Source: Actinomadura luteofluorescens | Lineage (GTDB): Bacteria > Actinomycetota > Actinomycetes > Streptosporangiales > Streptosporangiaceae | Direction of reading: 5' to 3' | Length of the DNA stretch: 64,000 nt | Assembly (NCBI RefSeq): GCF_013409365.1 | Contig: NZ_JACCBA010000001.1 | Span: 3,410,001-3,474,000 of the forward strand | Shown here: piece after piece, positions 52,466-60,800 of the stretch | Layout: every line of letters begins with the position of its first letter | Position numbering within the stretch: position 1 is the stretch's first letter | Translations under genes and position numbers: made by a program | Notes under the pieces: generated by a model | Told to the model about the DNA's origin: nothing | Databases searched by the model: none | What the model saw: only the letters and a program-made list of their open reading frames with translations

Positions 52466-54775
52466 TCAGGTCGTGAGCTCCAGTTCCAGCTGCTCGGGGA
52501 CGGGACCCGGGGGCGGCGGCGCGGCCGGGCGGGAGCGGCCCGGCCACCACCAGTTGGCGTGGCCGAGCAGGCTCATCAGCGCCGGGACGAGCATGAGGCG
52601 CACGATCGTCGCGTCCATGGCGACGGCGACCGCCAGCCCCAGGGCCATCATCTTCACCATCGGGTCCGGCTGCGGGACGAAGCTGGCGAACACGAAGATC
52701 ATGATGAGCGCGGCCGAGGTGATGAGCCGGGCGGTGGCCCCGATGCCGGTCACGACCGACTCGTGCGGATCGCCCGTCCGGTCGTACTCCTCCTTGATCC
52801 GCGACAGCAGGAAGACCTCGTAGTCCATGGACAGCCCGAAGATCAGGGCGAACATGAACAGCGGGATGAACGACATGATCGGGATGGCCTGGTCGACGCC
52901 GAGCAGCCGGGCGCCCCAGCCCCACTGGAAGACGGCCGTGACGACGCCGAACGAGGCCCCGATCGACAGCAGGTTCATCAGCGCGGCCTTCAGCGGGACG
53001 ATCACCGACCGGAACGCGACCACCAGCAGCAGGACGGCGACGCCCACCACCGCGACGACCACGGTCGGCATGCGGTCCCCGACCGTGGCGGCGATGTCGA
53101 TGATCGCCGGGTTCTCCCCGCCGAGGTAGATCCGGGTGCCGGGATGGGCCTCCCGCACGTCGCGGATCTCCACGTTCCGCAGGCGGTGGACGAGGTCGGT
53201 GGTGGACGCGGCGTGCGGCGCGTCCCGCGGGACGACCTGCACGATCGCCGTCGTCCCGGTCACGATGGGCTCCCCGGCGAACACCACGCCGGGCACCTCG
53301 GAGAGCTTCCGCTGGAGTTCCTGTCCGAGCAGGACCGCACGCTTGTCGGGCTTCTTGCTCATGTCCGGCGCGCCCTTGGGACGGGCCGGCTCCGGCGACG
53401 GGCTCGGCCCGGCGGCCGCCGGGCCCGTCAGTCCGGACAGCCCCCCGCGTCCCCTGACGGTCGGGACCACGCGCTTCGGCTTGGCGCGCTTCTCCTCGCC
53501 CGGCACCTTCGCGACCACGATGAACGGGCTGTAATGGCCCGCGCCGAACTCCTCGGCGACGATGTCGTAGGCCTGCCGCGCCTCCATCTTCGGCGACGAC
53601 ATGCTGTCGGCCATCACCCCGAACCGCAGGCTGAGCGTCGGGACGGACAGCGTCAGCAGGACGAGCGTCGCGACGATCGCGTACGGCCAGGCGTGGCGGT
53701 CGACGTGGCGTCCCCAGGCCGTCCAGCGGGCGGAGGCGCGGTCCGGGCGCACCCGGGGCAGGCGGTAGCGGTCGATGCGCGGGCCGAGGGCGCCGAGGAT
53801 CGCCGGCAGCAGGGTCAGCGCGGCGGCGACCATGATGGCGACGGCCAGCGCGGCGGCGATCCCGATGCGTCCGATGAAGGCGATCCCGGACAGGAACAGC
53901 CCGCAGATCGCGAACACGACGGTGCCGCCGGCGAACACGACCGCGTGGCCCGAGTGCGCCATCGCGCGCCCGACCGCGGTCTCGACGTCGTCGCCCTCGG
54001 CGAGTTGCTGCCGGTAGCGCGTGACGATGAACAGGGCGTAGTCGATCCCGGCGCCGATGCCGAGCATCGCGGCGACCATCGGCGCGGTCGGCGCGATCTG
54101 GAACATCGACGCGAGGAAGTGGATCAGCGAGTACGCCACCACCATCCCGCACAGCGACACGACGATCGGGATGCCCGCGGCGAGGAACGAGCCGAACGCC
54201 AGCAGCAGGACGAGCATCGCCAGCAGGATCCCGACGCCCTCCTGCGGCCCGCCCTTCGGCTGGTTGAGGATCATCGCGACGATCCCGCCGAACTTCACCT
54301 CCAGCCCGGCCATCCGCGCGGGCTCCACGGCCCGGTTCAGCGCGTCGAGGTCGTCGTGGCCGACGTCGCTCATCGTGCCGGTGAAGTTGAGCCGGACGAC
54401 GACGGCGGCATCGTCCTTCAGGCCGCCCATCCCCTGCGCGTACGGGTTCTCGACGAACGCGACCCGGTCGAGCTTGGAGATGTTCTCGATCGACTGGCCG
54501 ACGGTGAGCGCGACCCTCCAGTCGGCGGGACCGGCCTGGCGCGTCTCGTGGAACACCACGGTCGCCGTCGGCCCGGTCATCGCCGGGAAGTCCTGCCCGA
54601 GCGTGTCGAGGGCGCGCTGGGTCTCGGTGCCGGGCAGCGTGCTCTGCTGGACGAACATGCCCCCGTGCATCAGCCCGAGGACGCCGGCGCCGAGCATCAC
54701 GGCGACCCAGAGCTCGAACACCGCGCGGCGCCGTCGCACGCAGAGCCGCCCGAGTGCCTCCAGGAATCGCGCCAT
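52466..54775 (-). CDS. MMPL-family RND exporter
   Basis: A 769-residue, 12-helix transporter with two MMPL repeats. Helix 4 carries GIGAGIDYALFIVTRYR and helix 10 GLSMDYEVFLLSRIKEEY, the proton-relay and conserved Asp segments. The second periplasmic loop has a low-complexity Pro/Lys insert (GPSPSPEPARPKGAPD). Family members export lipids or polyketides. The ATG at 54775 gives the best N-terminus; 54799 is possible. Divergent from its likely TetR repressor. Confidence 0.92.
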   Translation of the reverse strand: MARFLEALGRLCVRRRRAVFELWVAVMLGAGVLGLMHGGMFVQQSTLPGTETQRALDTLGQDFPAMTGPTATVVFHETRQAGPADWRVALTVGQSIENISKLDRVAFVENPYAQGMGGLKDDAAVVVRLNFTGTMSDVGHDDLDALNRAVEPARMAGLEVKFGGIVAMILNQPKGGPQEGVGILLAMLVLLLAFGSFLAAGIPIVVSLCGMVVAYSLIHFLASMFQIAPTAPMVAAMLGIGAGIDYALFIVTRYRQQLAEGDDVETAVGRAMAHSGHAVVFAGGTVVFAICGLFLSGIAFIGRIGIAAALAVAIMVAAALTLLPAILGALGPRIDRYRLPRVRPDRASARWTAWGRHVDRHAWPYAIVATLVLLTLSVPTLSLRFGVMADSMSSPKMEARQAYDIVAEEFGAGHYSPFIVVAKVPGEEKRAKPKRVVPTVRGRGGLSGLTGPAAAGPSPSPEPARPKGAPDMSKKPDKRAVLLGQELQRKLSEVPGVVFAGEPIVTGTTAIVQVVPRDAPHAASTTDLVHRLRNVEIRDVREAHPGTRIYLGGENPAIIDIAATVGDRMPTVVVAVVGVAVLLLVVAFRSVIVPLKAALMNLLSIGASFGVVTAVFQWGWGARLLGVDQAIPIMSFIPLFMFALIFGLSMDYEVFLLSRIKEEYDRTGDPHESVVTGIGATARLITSAALIMIFVFASFVPQPDPMVKMMALGLAVAVAMDATIVRLMLVPALMSLLGHANWWWPGRSRPAAPPPPGPVPEQLELELTT

Positions 54776-54798
54776 GCCCGCAGAAAACACCCACCGCA

Positions 54799-54827
54799 TG
54801 CAGTTTTGCAACAGATGCAACTTTGCA
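54799..54827. promoter_or_regulatory. Repeated TGCA operators between MMPL and TetR genes
   Basis: TGCAGTTTTGCA (54799-54810) and TGCAACTTTGCA (54816-54827) are imperfect 12-bp palindromes with a 17-bp period between the divergent genes, the expected TetR-binding location. Confidence 0.68.
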
Positions 54828-54847
54828 GCCATGGTAATGTCCGTCAC

Positions 54848-55477
54848 ATGGAGGAGGACGCCGGCCGGCCGGGGCTGCGTGAGCGCAAGAAGATGCGCAC
54901 GCGGCAGGCCATCGCGACGGCAGCGCTGCGCCTGTTCGCCGAGCGCGGCTACGAGGAGACGACGATCGCCGACATCGCGGCCGCCGCCGACGTCTCGCCC
55001 CGCACGTTCTTCAGCTACTTCCCCTCCAAGGAAGACGTGATCTTCGCCGAGATCGACGACCGGCTCGCCGAGGTCGCCGAGCGACTGCGCCGCACCCCCG
55101 GCGAGTCCCCCATGGAGACGATCCGGCGCAGCATCGTGGCCGTCCTGGAGGCGATCGCGGCGGAGCACCGCGACTACGGCCCCGTCCAGGTCGCCCTCAT
55201 CCTGGAGCGTCCCGCCCTGCGCGCCCGGGCGCTGCAGCGCATGACCGACGCCCAGGACGCGATCGAGGCGCTGCTGCGCGAGCTGTGCCCCGGCATCTCC
55301 GAGATCGACGCGGTGGCCGCGGCGGGCATCGCGGTCGGCGGCATGCAGGCGGTCGTCGCGCACTGCCGCCGCGAGGGCTACGACCCCCTGTCGATGCGCA
55401 CCGCCCTCGACCGCGCCGTGGACCTGGTCGAGCACGGCCTCGTCTCGGTGGACGCGCTGTCGCGTCCCTCCCCCTGA
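54848..55477 (+). CDS. TetR-family regulator of MMPL exporter
   Basis: 209 residues. N-terminal LRERKKMRTRQAIATAALRLFAERGYEETT, interrupted at helix ends, leads to the helix-turn-helix IADIAAAADVSPRTFFSYFPSKEDVIF; this start is typical of MftR/AcrR-like TetR repressors of exporters. The ATG at 54848 lies 20 bp from the TGCA repeats. The alpha-helical ligand domain has a second conserved PSMETIRR-like helix. Confidence 0.9.
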   Translation: MEEDAGRPGLRERKKMRTRQAIATAALRLFAERGYEETTIADIAAAADVSPRTFFSYFPSKEDVIFAEIDDRLAEVAERLRRTPGESPMETIRRSIVAVLEAIAAEHRDYGPVQVALILERPALRARALQRMTDAQDAIEALLRELCPGISEIDAVAAAGIAVGGMQAVVAHCRREGYDPLSMRTALDRAVDLVEHGLVSVDALSRPSP

Positions 55478-55599
55478 ACCGCCGGGCACCGGCCGGCGGA
55501 GGCGCCCGCCGTCCGGTGCCCGGCTCAGCCCCCGCGTCCGGCCGACCGGATGGGGCGAAAGATCGGTAAATGTCCCCGGCGGGATGTAGAACTGCGGCT

Positions 55600-57615
55600 G
55601 TGGCAGACGAGACAGGACAGACGGACGACCGCGCGCGACTCTCCGAGCATGAGCACAACGTGGAGATCGTGCTGGGCCAACTCGTGACGAGATCCGGCTT
55701 CGGCAGACTGTCCGGGAGCACCCTCGCCCACATCGACATGGCCGGCCGGTTCCTGGCCGGAGCGCTGGACCCCGCGTCCGCCGCGGCCGCGCAGACGTCC
55801 GACGCCTGTCCGTGGGCGCCGCTGGTCGGACGGATCGGGGCCGTGGCGCTGCGGGCCGTCTCGCCCGCCACCGCCGATCAGCATCGGGAGACGCTGCTGG
55901 CCCTTCTGGAGCTCTGGTCGGGCACGCCCATGGCGGATCCGGCCGTCCGGCTGCGCAGGGGACGCGTGGCCGCGAGCGTCACCGCCGCGCGGGACGAGCA
56001 CGGGGCGGCCGTCGCGATCGGGGGCGCCGACGCGGAATGGGTCGCCCGCAAGAATCCGGAGCTGTCCTTCCTCGACCGCGCGTTCGGGCAGGGCGACCCG
56101 CCCGCTCTCGGCAGGGTCGTGGGCGTCACGGACGCGCCCCTTGGCTGGGGTACCGCCGATCAGCTCACCCGGCTGATCGCACTGGTCCGCGCCAAGGGCC
56201 CGGCGCCCTGGGATCGCAAGGCCGTGGACCTGCTGGCCGGGAAGACCGGCTTGTCCCGTGCCACCGCGAGTGTGGCGCTGTGCGGATTTCTCGGACACCC
56301 CAACGCCAGGGGCGGCAAGCCGACCCCGCAGGCGCGCAAGACCCTCAAGGTGACGCTCGGCGACCTCGAAGACGCCTGGTTCCGCGACATGGAAGGACAC
56401 ACCGACGAGGACCGGCTCGAACTCCTCGCAGACGTTCTCCCGCAGGACCCCGAGAAGCTGTGGGCGCCCGGCGGCCTCAGTGAGGTCGCGCTACGTCTCG
56501 CCCAGGCGTGGCAGCAGCGATTCGGCACGAAGGCGGTCGCCCCCCTCAGCACCATCCAGGCGGCCGAGAAGGTGGCCCCGAACGTCACCGGCGCCCAGCT
56601 GTGCGAATGGCTGGCCGATCCCGGTGCCGTCCCGCTGCTCACCAAGGACCTGGACTCCTGGCTGGAGTCCGACGACACCCCCAGGTACAAGAACCAGAAG
56701 TGCGTTCCGGCCGCCGAGACGCTCCAGCTCCGGAATCTGATCGAAGCCGTCTTGCTCGGGCTCCGCTGGTCCTACGAGGAGCTTCCCGCCGGTGACCCGG
56801 TCCGGGAGGGCGCACCCGCGGCCTACGACCTGCTGCTGCGACGGCTGGCGCACCCCGGCCTGCTGCTGCCGGCCTGCCTCTTCGACGTCGGGACGCAGGG
56901 GCTGGACGCGATCACCGACAGGTTCGGGACCGTCCCCTACCGCGGCCCCAGCGAACTCACCGTCGACTACGTCGACGACGGCCTCACGGTCGCCTCACTC
57001 GTCGAACACCAGCGGCTCGCGAGCCTGTTCTTCCGCCCCTCCGCCTACGGCGTGGACGCCCGAACCGAGCGCCTGGCCGAGGTGGTGGACGCGTCCCGCG
57101 ACAGCAGGCACGCCTTCGAACGCGTGCGCCTGCTCCGCGGGAAGGGCGCCGAGGCCATGGCGCACCGCATCCGCTCCGGCGCACTACCGGAGGGGGCCTA
57201 CGAGGCCGACCCGTCGGCGTCGGCGCCGTCCCTGGTGGAGGAGGTGGCCGGGCGGCTGGACGTCCCGCCGGACTCCGCCGCGCTCTACCTCCAGCTGCTG
57301 ACCCTCGCCGACCCGACGGACCGCAACGTGCGCACGTGGAACCGCTGGACCCCGGCCCGCCTCCGCAAGGCCGCCGACCCCCTGGTGGCCCGCGACCTGG
57401 TGATGCGGCACGAGCACCGGGGCGCCGGACGCAAGATCTTCCTCCCCGGCCTGTGGACCCAGGGCCCACCGCCCCAGGAAACATGGAAGACCGACCTGAA
57501 GACCGCGGCCGAAGCGGAGGACACTCACACCCCGTTCATCTGGCGCCCACTCCCCGACCGCTTCACCCAAGCCTGGCACCACGCCCAGAAGCAACCACCC
57601 ACCCCACCCGCGTAG
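55600..57615 (+). CDS. Large soluble protein of unknown function, 671 aa
   Basis: I cannot assign a family with confidence. There is no signal peptide or membrane helix. The protein is rich in helical segments; the central part contains paired helices (LEDAWFRDMEGHTDEDRLELLADVLP with a break) and the C-terminus YLQLLTLADPTDRNVRTWNRWTPARLRKAA...GRKIFLPGLW recalls the end of MolR/DUF4132-type proteins of actinomycetes, but no WGR domain is present. The GTG at 55600 is chosen because it fits a plausible N-terminus; 55570 is in frame. It stands alone between a TetR and an AlaX gene. Confidence 0.75.
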   Translation: MADETGQTDDRARLSEHEHNVEIVLGQLVTRSGFGRLSGSTLAHIDMAGRFLAGALDPASAAAAQTSDACPWAPLVGRIGAVALRAVSPATADQHRETLLALLELWSGTPMADPAVRLRRGRVAASVTAARDEHGAAVAIGGADAEWVARKNPELSFLDRAFGQGDPPALGRVVGVTDAPLGWGTADQLTRLIALVRAKGPAPWDRKAVDLLAGKTGLSRATASVALCGFLGHPNARGGKPTPQARKTLKVTLGDLEDAWFRDMEGHTDEDRLELLADVLPQDPEKLWAPGGLSEVALRLAQAWQQRFGTKAVAPLSTIQAAEKVAPNVTGAQLCEWLADPGAVPLLTKDLDSWLESDDTPRYKNQKCVPAAETLQLRNLIEAVLLGLRWSYEELPAGDPVREGAPAAYDLLLRRLAHPGLLLPACLFDVGTQGLDAITDRFGTVPYRGPSELTVDYVDDGLTVASLVEHQRLASLFFRPSAYGVDARTERLAEVVDASRDSRHAFERVRLLRGKGAEAMAHRIRSGALPEGAYEADPSASAPSLVEEVAGRLDVPPDSAALYLQLLTLADPTDRNVRTWNRWTPARLRKAADPLVARDLVMRHEHRGAGRKIFLPGLWTQGPPPQETWKTDLKTAAEAEDTHTPFIWRPLPDRFTQAWHHAQKQPPTPPA

Positions 57616-57636
57616 GGCGGCTCGCGTCGGTCATGG

Positions 57637-58371
57637 TCAGTCGCTGATTTTGATGCGGAGGCGGCGGAAACCGCGGCCCTTGTTCTCGACCTTGGCGACG
57701 GTGATGCGGCCGATCTGCTTGGTGGAGCCGACGTGCGTGCCGCCGTCGGCCTGGGTGTCGAGCCCGACGATGTCGACGATCCGGACGTCCCGCACCTCCG
57801 GCGGCACCAGGTTCGTGGCCGTCCGGATGATGTCGGGGATCTCGAACGCCTCGGCGCGGGGCAGCGTCCTGACGTCGATGCGCCGGTCGGCGTCGACCTC
57901 GGCGTTGCAGGCGTCCTCGACGGCCTGCTTGAACCCGGGCGGGACCTCGCGAAGGTCGAAGTCCATGCGCGCGGACAGCGGCTCCATGTTCCCGCCTGTG
58001 ACGAGGCAGCCGTAGTCGCGGAACACGACCCCGCACAGCAGGTGCAGGCCGGAGTGGGTGCGCATCAGGGCGGTCCGTCGCTCGTTCTCGACCGCGCCCC
58101 GCACGACGGTGCCGGCGGGCGGGAGCGGGTCGCCCTCGGCGGGAACGAGCACGAGGTCGCCGCCCTTGCGGACGCCGGCGATCCGAGTCTGGACGCCCTG
58201 CCAGAGCAGGACGCCGTGGTCCGGGGGCTGGCCGCCGCCGCCCGGGTAGAAGGCCGACCGGTCCAGGACGATGCCGTCCGGGCCCGCGTCGAGGACGACG
58301 GCCTCCCATTCCCGGAGGGCCTGGTCGTCCAGTTCCAGTCGTGTGGTGCGTCCGAGGGTCTCCGCGCTCAT
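57637..58371 (-). CDS. AlaX-type alanyl-tRNA editing protein
   Basis: A 244-residue trans-editing enzyme that deacylates Ser-tRNA-Ala (or Gly). The threonyl/alanyl second additional domain has zinc ligands H106 and H110 (RTHSGLHLL) and the late GGTHVGSTKQIG, where the usual Cys before GGTH is replaced by Asp in QADGGTHV, as in some other bacterial AlaX proteins. FYPGGGGQPPD is the N-terminal glycine motif. It has no synthetase core, so it acts on released tRNA. Confidence 0.9.
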   Translation of the reverse strand: MSAETLGRTTRLELDDQALREWEAVVLDAGPDGIVLDRSAFYPGGGGQPPDHGVLLWQGVQTRIAGVRKGGDLVLVPAEGDPLPPAGTVVRGAVENERRTALMRTHSGLHLLCGVVFRDYGCLVTGGNMEPLSARMDFDLREVPPGFKQAVEDACNAEVDADRRIDVRTLPRAEAFEIPDIIRTATNLVPPEVRDVRIVDIVGLDTQADGGTHVGSTKQIGRITVAKVENKGRGFRRLRIKISD

Positions 58372-58408
58372 GCCGTCACCCTAGAGCCGCCGGCGCGAGG
58401 GCGCAGGG

Positions 58409-58774
58409 TTACCAGGGGCCGTAGGGGCCCTGGCGGGAGCCGCCGCGGCCGCCGTTGTTCTTCTTGTACGGGCCGACGGCCGGGCGGACGTCGGCCAGGT
58501 AGACGGCGGCGGCGATGAACGCGGCGACCGGGAGGATGCCGAGCAGCAGCGCGATGGGGCTGGCGCCGAGCGCCACCGGCGCGACCGCGTACGCGGCGCC
58601 GACCACGGTGGCGACGATCAGGATGATCATCCACAGCTTCTTGCTCTGCTTGCTCGCGGCGGCGTAGGCGTTCACGGGCACGGTCAGCGAGTCCACCAGC
58701 GCCCAGGCCTCCATCGCGAACGCGATGATCAGCAGCAGCCAGAAGAAGTAGTCCAGCACGTTGAAGCCCGACAT
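58409..58774 (-). CDS. DUF2516 membrane protein
   Basis: 121 residues with three membrane segments (YFFWLLLIIAFAMEAWALVDSL, MIILIVATVVGAAYAVAPVAL, LLLGILPVAAFIAAAVYL) and a short C-terminal RGGSRQGPYGPW tail. The FWLLLIIAFAMEAWALVDS start is diagnostic of DUF2516, conserved in actinobacteria next to HBHA-like genes, with unknown function. Confidence 0.9.
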   Translation of the reverse strand: MSGFNVLDYFFWLLLIIAFAMEAWALVDSLTVPVNAYAAASKQSKKLWMIILIVATVVGAAYAVAPVALGASPIALLLGILPVAAFIAAAVYLADVRPAVGPYKKNNGGRGGSRQGPYGPW

Positions 58775-58903
58775 CGGCGATCAGCGCTCCTGCTCGTCTC
58801 GGACGGCGACTCCTCGTCGCACGCGGGTCTTCCCTCAGCGCAACCCTATGCGCACCGTCCACCGGTGCGGCCTGATGGAACGGGCACCTGTAGGGACGAC
58901 GGA

Positions 58904-58929
58904 GCCCGGCCGGGTGTTCCCGGCCGGGC
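58904..58929 (-). terminator. Terminator after HBHA-like gene
   Basis: An 11-bp perfect stem (58904-58914 with 58919-58929), loop TGTT, lies 18 bp past the HBHA-like stop. It separates this operon from DUF2516. Confidence 0.75.
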
Positions 58930-58946
58930 CCGATCGCTCGACGCCG

Positions 58947-59402
58947 TTACTTCTTCGTGGTGGAGCGGGACTGCCCGGTGGCCCGGCTCTGCGCCGTCCG
59001 GCGCTGCGCGGTGCGGGCCTTGGACGCCTGCTTCGGCGCGGCCTGGTCGGCCGCGGCGATCTCGGCGACCTCGGAGGCCTCGCGGTGCACGACCTTCTTG
59101 CCGCGCTCGGCGAGCTCGTCGATGAACTCGAAGGCGCGGGTGCCGAAGTGCGTGGCGTACGCGACGGCGGCGCCCGGCAGTTCCCTGGCGTCCACGCGCT
59201 CCTGGTACCGGGAGACCTCGCCGCGGTAGCGGGCGGCGGTCTCGCGGACCTGCACCCGGTAGCGGTCGACGGTCTCGCGGACCTCGCCCTGGTACCTGGT
59301 CACCTGCTCGGGGACCTCACGGATCTTCTCCACCGCGAAGTCGCCGGCGCCGGCCACGGCGTAGACGGCCTTGTTCTCGCGGAGGTTGCTGGCCAGCGTC
59401 AT
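58947..59402 (-). CDS. HBHA-like coiled-coil protein
   Basis: A 151-residue protein resembling mycobacterial heparin-binding haemagglutinin: an N-terminal segment (LASNLRENKAVYAVAGAGDFAVEKIREVPEQV, split here at turns), a long heptad coiled coil with repeated RETVDRYRVQVRETAARYRGEV, and an Ala/Lys/Arg-rich C-terminus (SKARTAQRRTAQSRATGQ). In mycobacteria the basic tail binds heparan sulphate and lipid domains; in free-living relatives a role in membrane or cell-shape organisation is likelier. The start overlaps the XRE stop (ATGA). Confidence 0.85.
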   Translation of the reverse strand: MTLASNLRENKAVYAVAGAGDFAVEKIREVPEQVTRYQGEVRETVDRYRVQVRETAARYRGEVSRYQERVDARELPGAAVAYATHFGTRAFEFIDELAERGKKVVHREASEVAEIAAADQAAPKQASKARTAQRRTAQSRATGQSRSTTKK

Positions 59403-59851
59403 CCGACCTCTTCCTTTCCCTTGTGCTCTGGTCCGGCCTGTTCAGGGCCGGTCTGTTCCGGTTCGGCGGTCTCGGCGGGCGCATCGGGCTCGGCGCCGAG
59501 GACGCCGCTGGCTTCGTTCTCCTTGAGGAACGACGCGTAGATGTCGAGCAGAACCTGCTTCTGCCGTTCCGTCAGGACGAGGTCGGCCCGCACGGCGGCC
59601 TGCACATCGGTGTCGGCCTCGCGGTCCTCCAGGATGCCGGCCTGCACGTACAGCGCCTCGGCGGAGATCCGCAGCCCCTTGGCGATCTGCGCGAGGATCT
59701 CGGCGCTCGGCTTGCGCAGGCCGCGTTCGATCTGGCTCAGGTACGGGTTGGAGATCCCGGACACGTCCGCCAGCTGGCGCAGCGAGATCTTCGCCCGCGT
59801 CCGCTGCTCCCGGATGTACTCCCCGATGGAGCCGACCTTCGAACTCGCCAT
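59399..59851 (-). CDS. XRE-family regulator upstream of HBHA-like gene
   Basis: 150 residues. Helix-turn-helix IREQRTRAKISLRQLADVSGISNPYLSQIERGLRKPS (broken at turns) in residues 12-50, then a helical region (LVLTERQKQVLLDIYASFLKENE) and an acidic low-complexity tail. The ATG at 59851 has GGAGA before it; an in-frame ATG at 59869 lies inside the palindrome and lacks a ribosome site. It is coupled to the HBHA-like gene, as in many actinobacteria. Confidence 0.88.
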   Translation of the reverse strand: MASSKVGSIGEYIREQRTRAKISLRQLADVSGISNPYLSQIERGLRKPSAEILAQIAKGLRISAEALYVQAGILEDREADTDVQAAVRADLVLTERQKQVLLDIYASFLKENEASGVLGAEPDAPAETAEPEQTGPEQAGPEHKGKEEVG

Positions 59852-59867
59852 GTCTCCACTCTCCGTC

Positions 59868-59893
59868 ATGGTGCTTGCTATTGCAAGCACCAT
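59868..59893. promoter_or_regulatory. Perfect 11-bp palindrome before XRE gene
   Basis: ATGGTGCTTGC (59868-59878) and GCAAGCACCAT (59883-59893) are exact inverted repeats with a TATT spacer. The site is directly upstream of the XRE start and is the likely autoregulatory operator; a further GCTAGCAC half-site lies at about 59895-59902. Confidence 0.8.
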
Positions 59894-60026
59894 AGCTAGC
59901 ACTTTGTGGTGAATCGCCTCACATGACGTAAATGCCAGGTGGCGCAGGTCACGCACCCCGGGAGTCACGCGGGTCGCGGCGCCGGTGTCTTGCGGACGAA
60001 CCACTCGTCCACCTGGGAGGAAGCTC

Positions 60027-60398
60027 ATGAACACAGCGCTGTGGATCGGGGCGGGGCTGCTGGCGGCAGTGGCACTGACCGGCGGTTTCACCAAGGTCTT
60101 CGTGCCCACGGCCAAGCTGGCCGAGGCCCCCGGCGGGCAGTGGACCGGGGACGCCGGGGACGGCTTCGTGAAAGCGCTCGGCGGCCTGGAACTCCTCGCC
60201 GCCGCGGGCCTGATCCTGCCCGCCGCGGTCGGCGTAGCACCGGTCATGGTGCCGGTGACGGCCGTCTGCTGGGTGCTGCTGATGGTCGGCGCGATGGTCA
60301 CGCACGGCCGGCGCGGAGAGGGCAGGTTCGTGGCGTTGAACCTGGTCTACCTCGCGCTCGCGGTCTTCGTCGCGGTGGGCCGCTTCGGCCCCTGGTGA
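60027..60398 (+). CDS. DoxX-like membrane protein
   Basis: 123 residues with four membrane helices (ALWIGAGLLAAVALTGGFTKVF, LELLAAAGLILPAAVG, VMVPVTAVCWVLLMVGAMVTH, FVALNLVYLALAVFVAVGRF). The F.K.F start and GGLELLAAAGLILP are typical of DoxX-like (DUF1304-neighbour) families. Function unknown. GAGGAAG precedes the ATG. The 175-bp gap to the XRE gene contains that gene's palindrome. Confidence 0.8.
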   Translation: MNTALWIGAGLLAAVALTGGFTKVFVPTAKLAEAPGGQWTGDAGDGFVKALGGLELLAAAGLILPAAVGVAPVMVPVTAVCWVLLMVGAMVTHGRRGEGRFVALNLVYLALAVFVAVGRFGPW

Positions 60399-60414
60399 AG
60401 GGCCGGGGCCGGGG

Positions 60415-60711
60415 TCACAGGGACGGGGCGGCGTACGGATCGTGCTCGGCGAGCAGCTTGTCGAGGCGGGCCTGGTCGACCCGGGTGCTGATGGCCTGGG
60501 TCTCCTGCCGGTCGCGGACGCACTTGGCCAGCGTGAACGTGGACGTGATCACGTACAGCAGGCCGAGCGCCAGGAACGCGCGGACCCACGCGCTGACCGG
60601 CAGGTACGCCACCCCGACGGCGACGGCGGTGCTGGAGACGGCGAACGAGATCGCCGCCTGGACGAAGAACGCGGAGGAACCGGCCTGCGCGGGCGGTTTG
60701 GAGGTCGTCAT
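60415..60711 (-). CDS. YiaA/YiaB-family membrane protein
   Basis: 98 residues with two membrane helices (FFVQAAISFAVSSTAVAVGVAYL and WVRAFLALGLLYVITSTFTLAK) followed by CVRDRQETQ and a helical tail. The ISF...VGVAYLP...AWVRAFLALGLLY..TS.FTLAK..RD pattern is typical of the YiaAB two-helix family, of unknown function. Convergent with the DoxX-like gene (16-bp gap). Confidence 0.87.
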   Translation of the reverse strand: MTTSKPPAQAGSSAFFVQAAISFAVSSTAVAVGVAYLPVSAWVRAFLALGLLYVITSTFTLAKCVRDRQETQAISTRVDQARLDKLLAEHDPYAAPSL

Positions 60712-60800
60712 GGGACGAGTCTGCGGCCCGCCAGCGTCCCGGGCCTGAGTACCGGCACTCAACCGCCCCTGCGCGAGGAGCTCAGAACCGGGCCGGGAGG

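Noticed and set aside
52559..55477. 972-codon plus-strand frame spanning the MMPL gene and TetR
   Set aside because: Only the last 210 codons encode a protein (TetR); the rest is antisense to the transporter.
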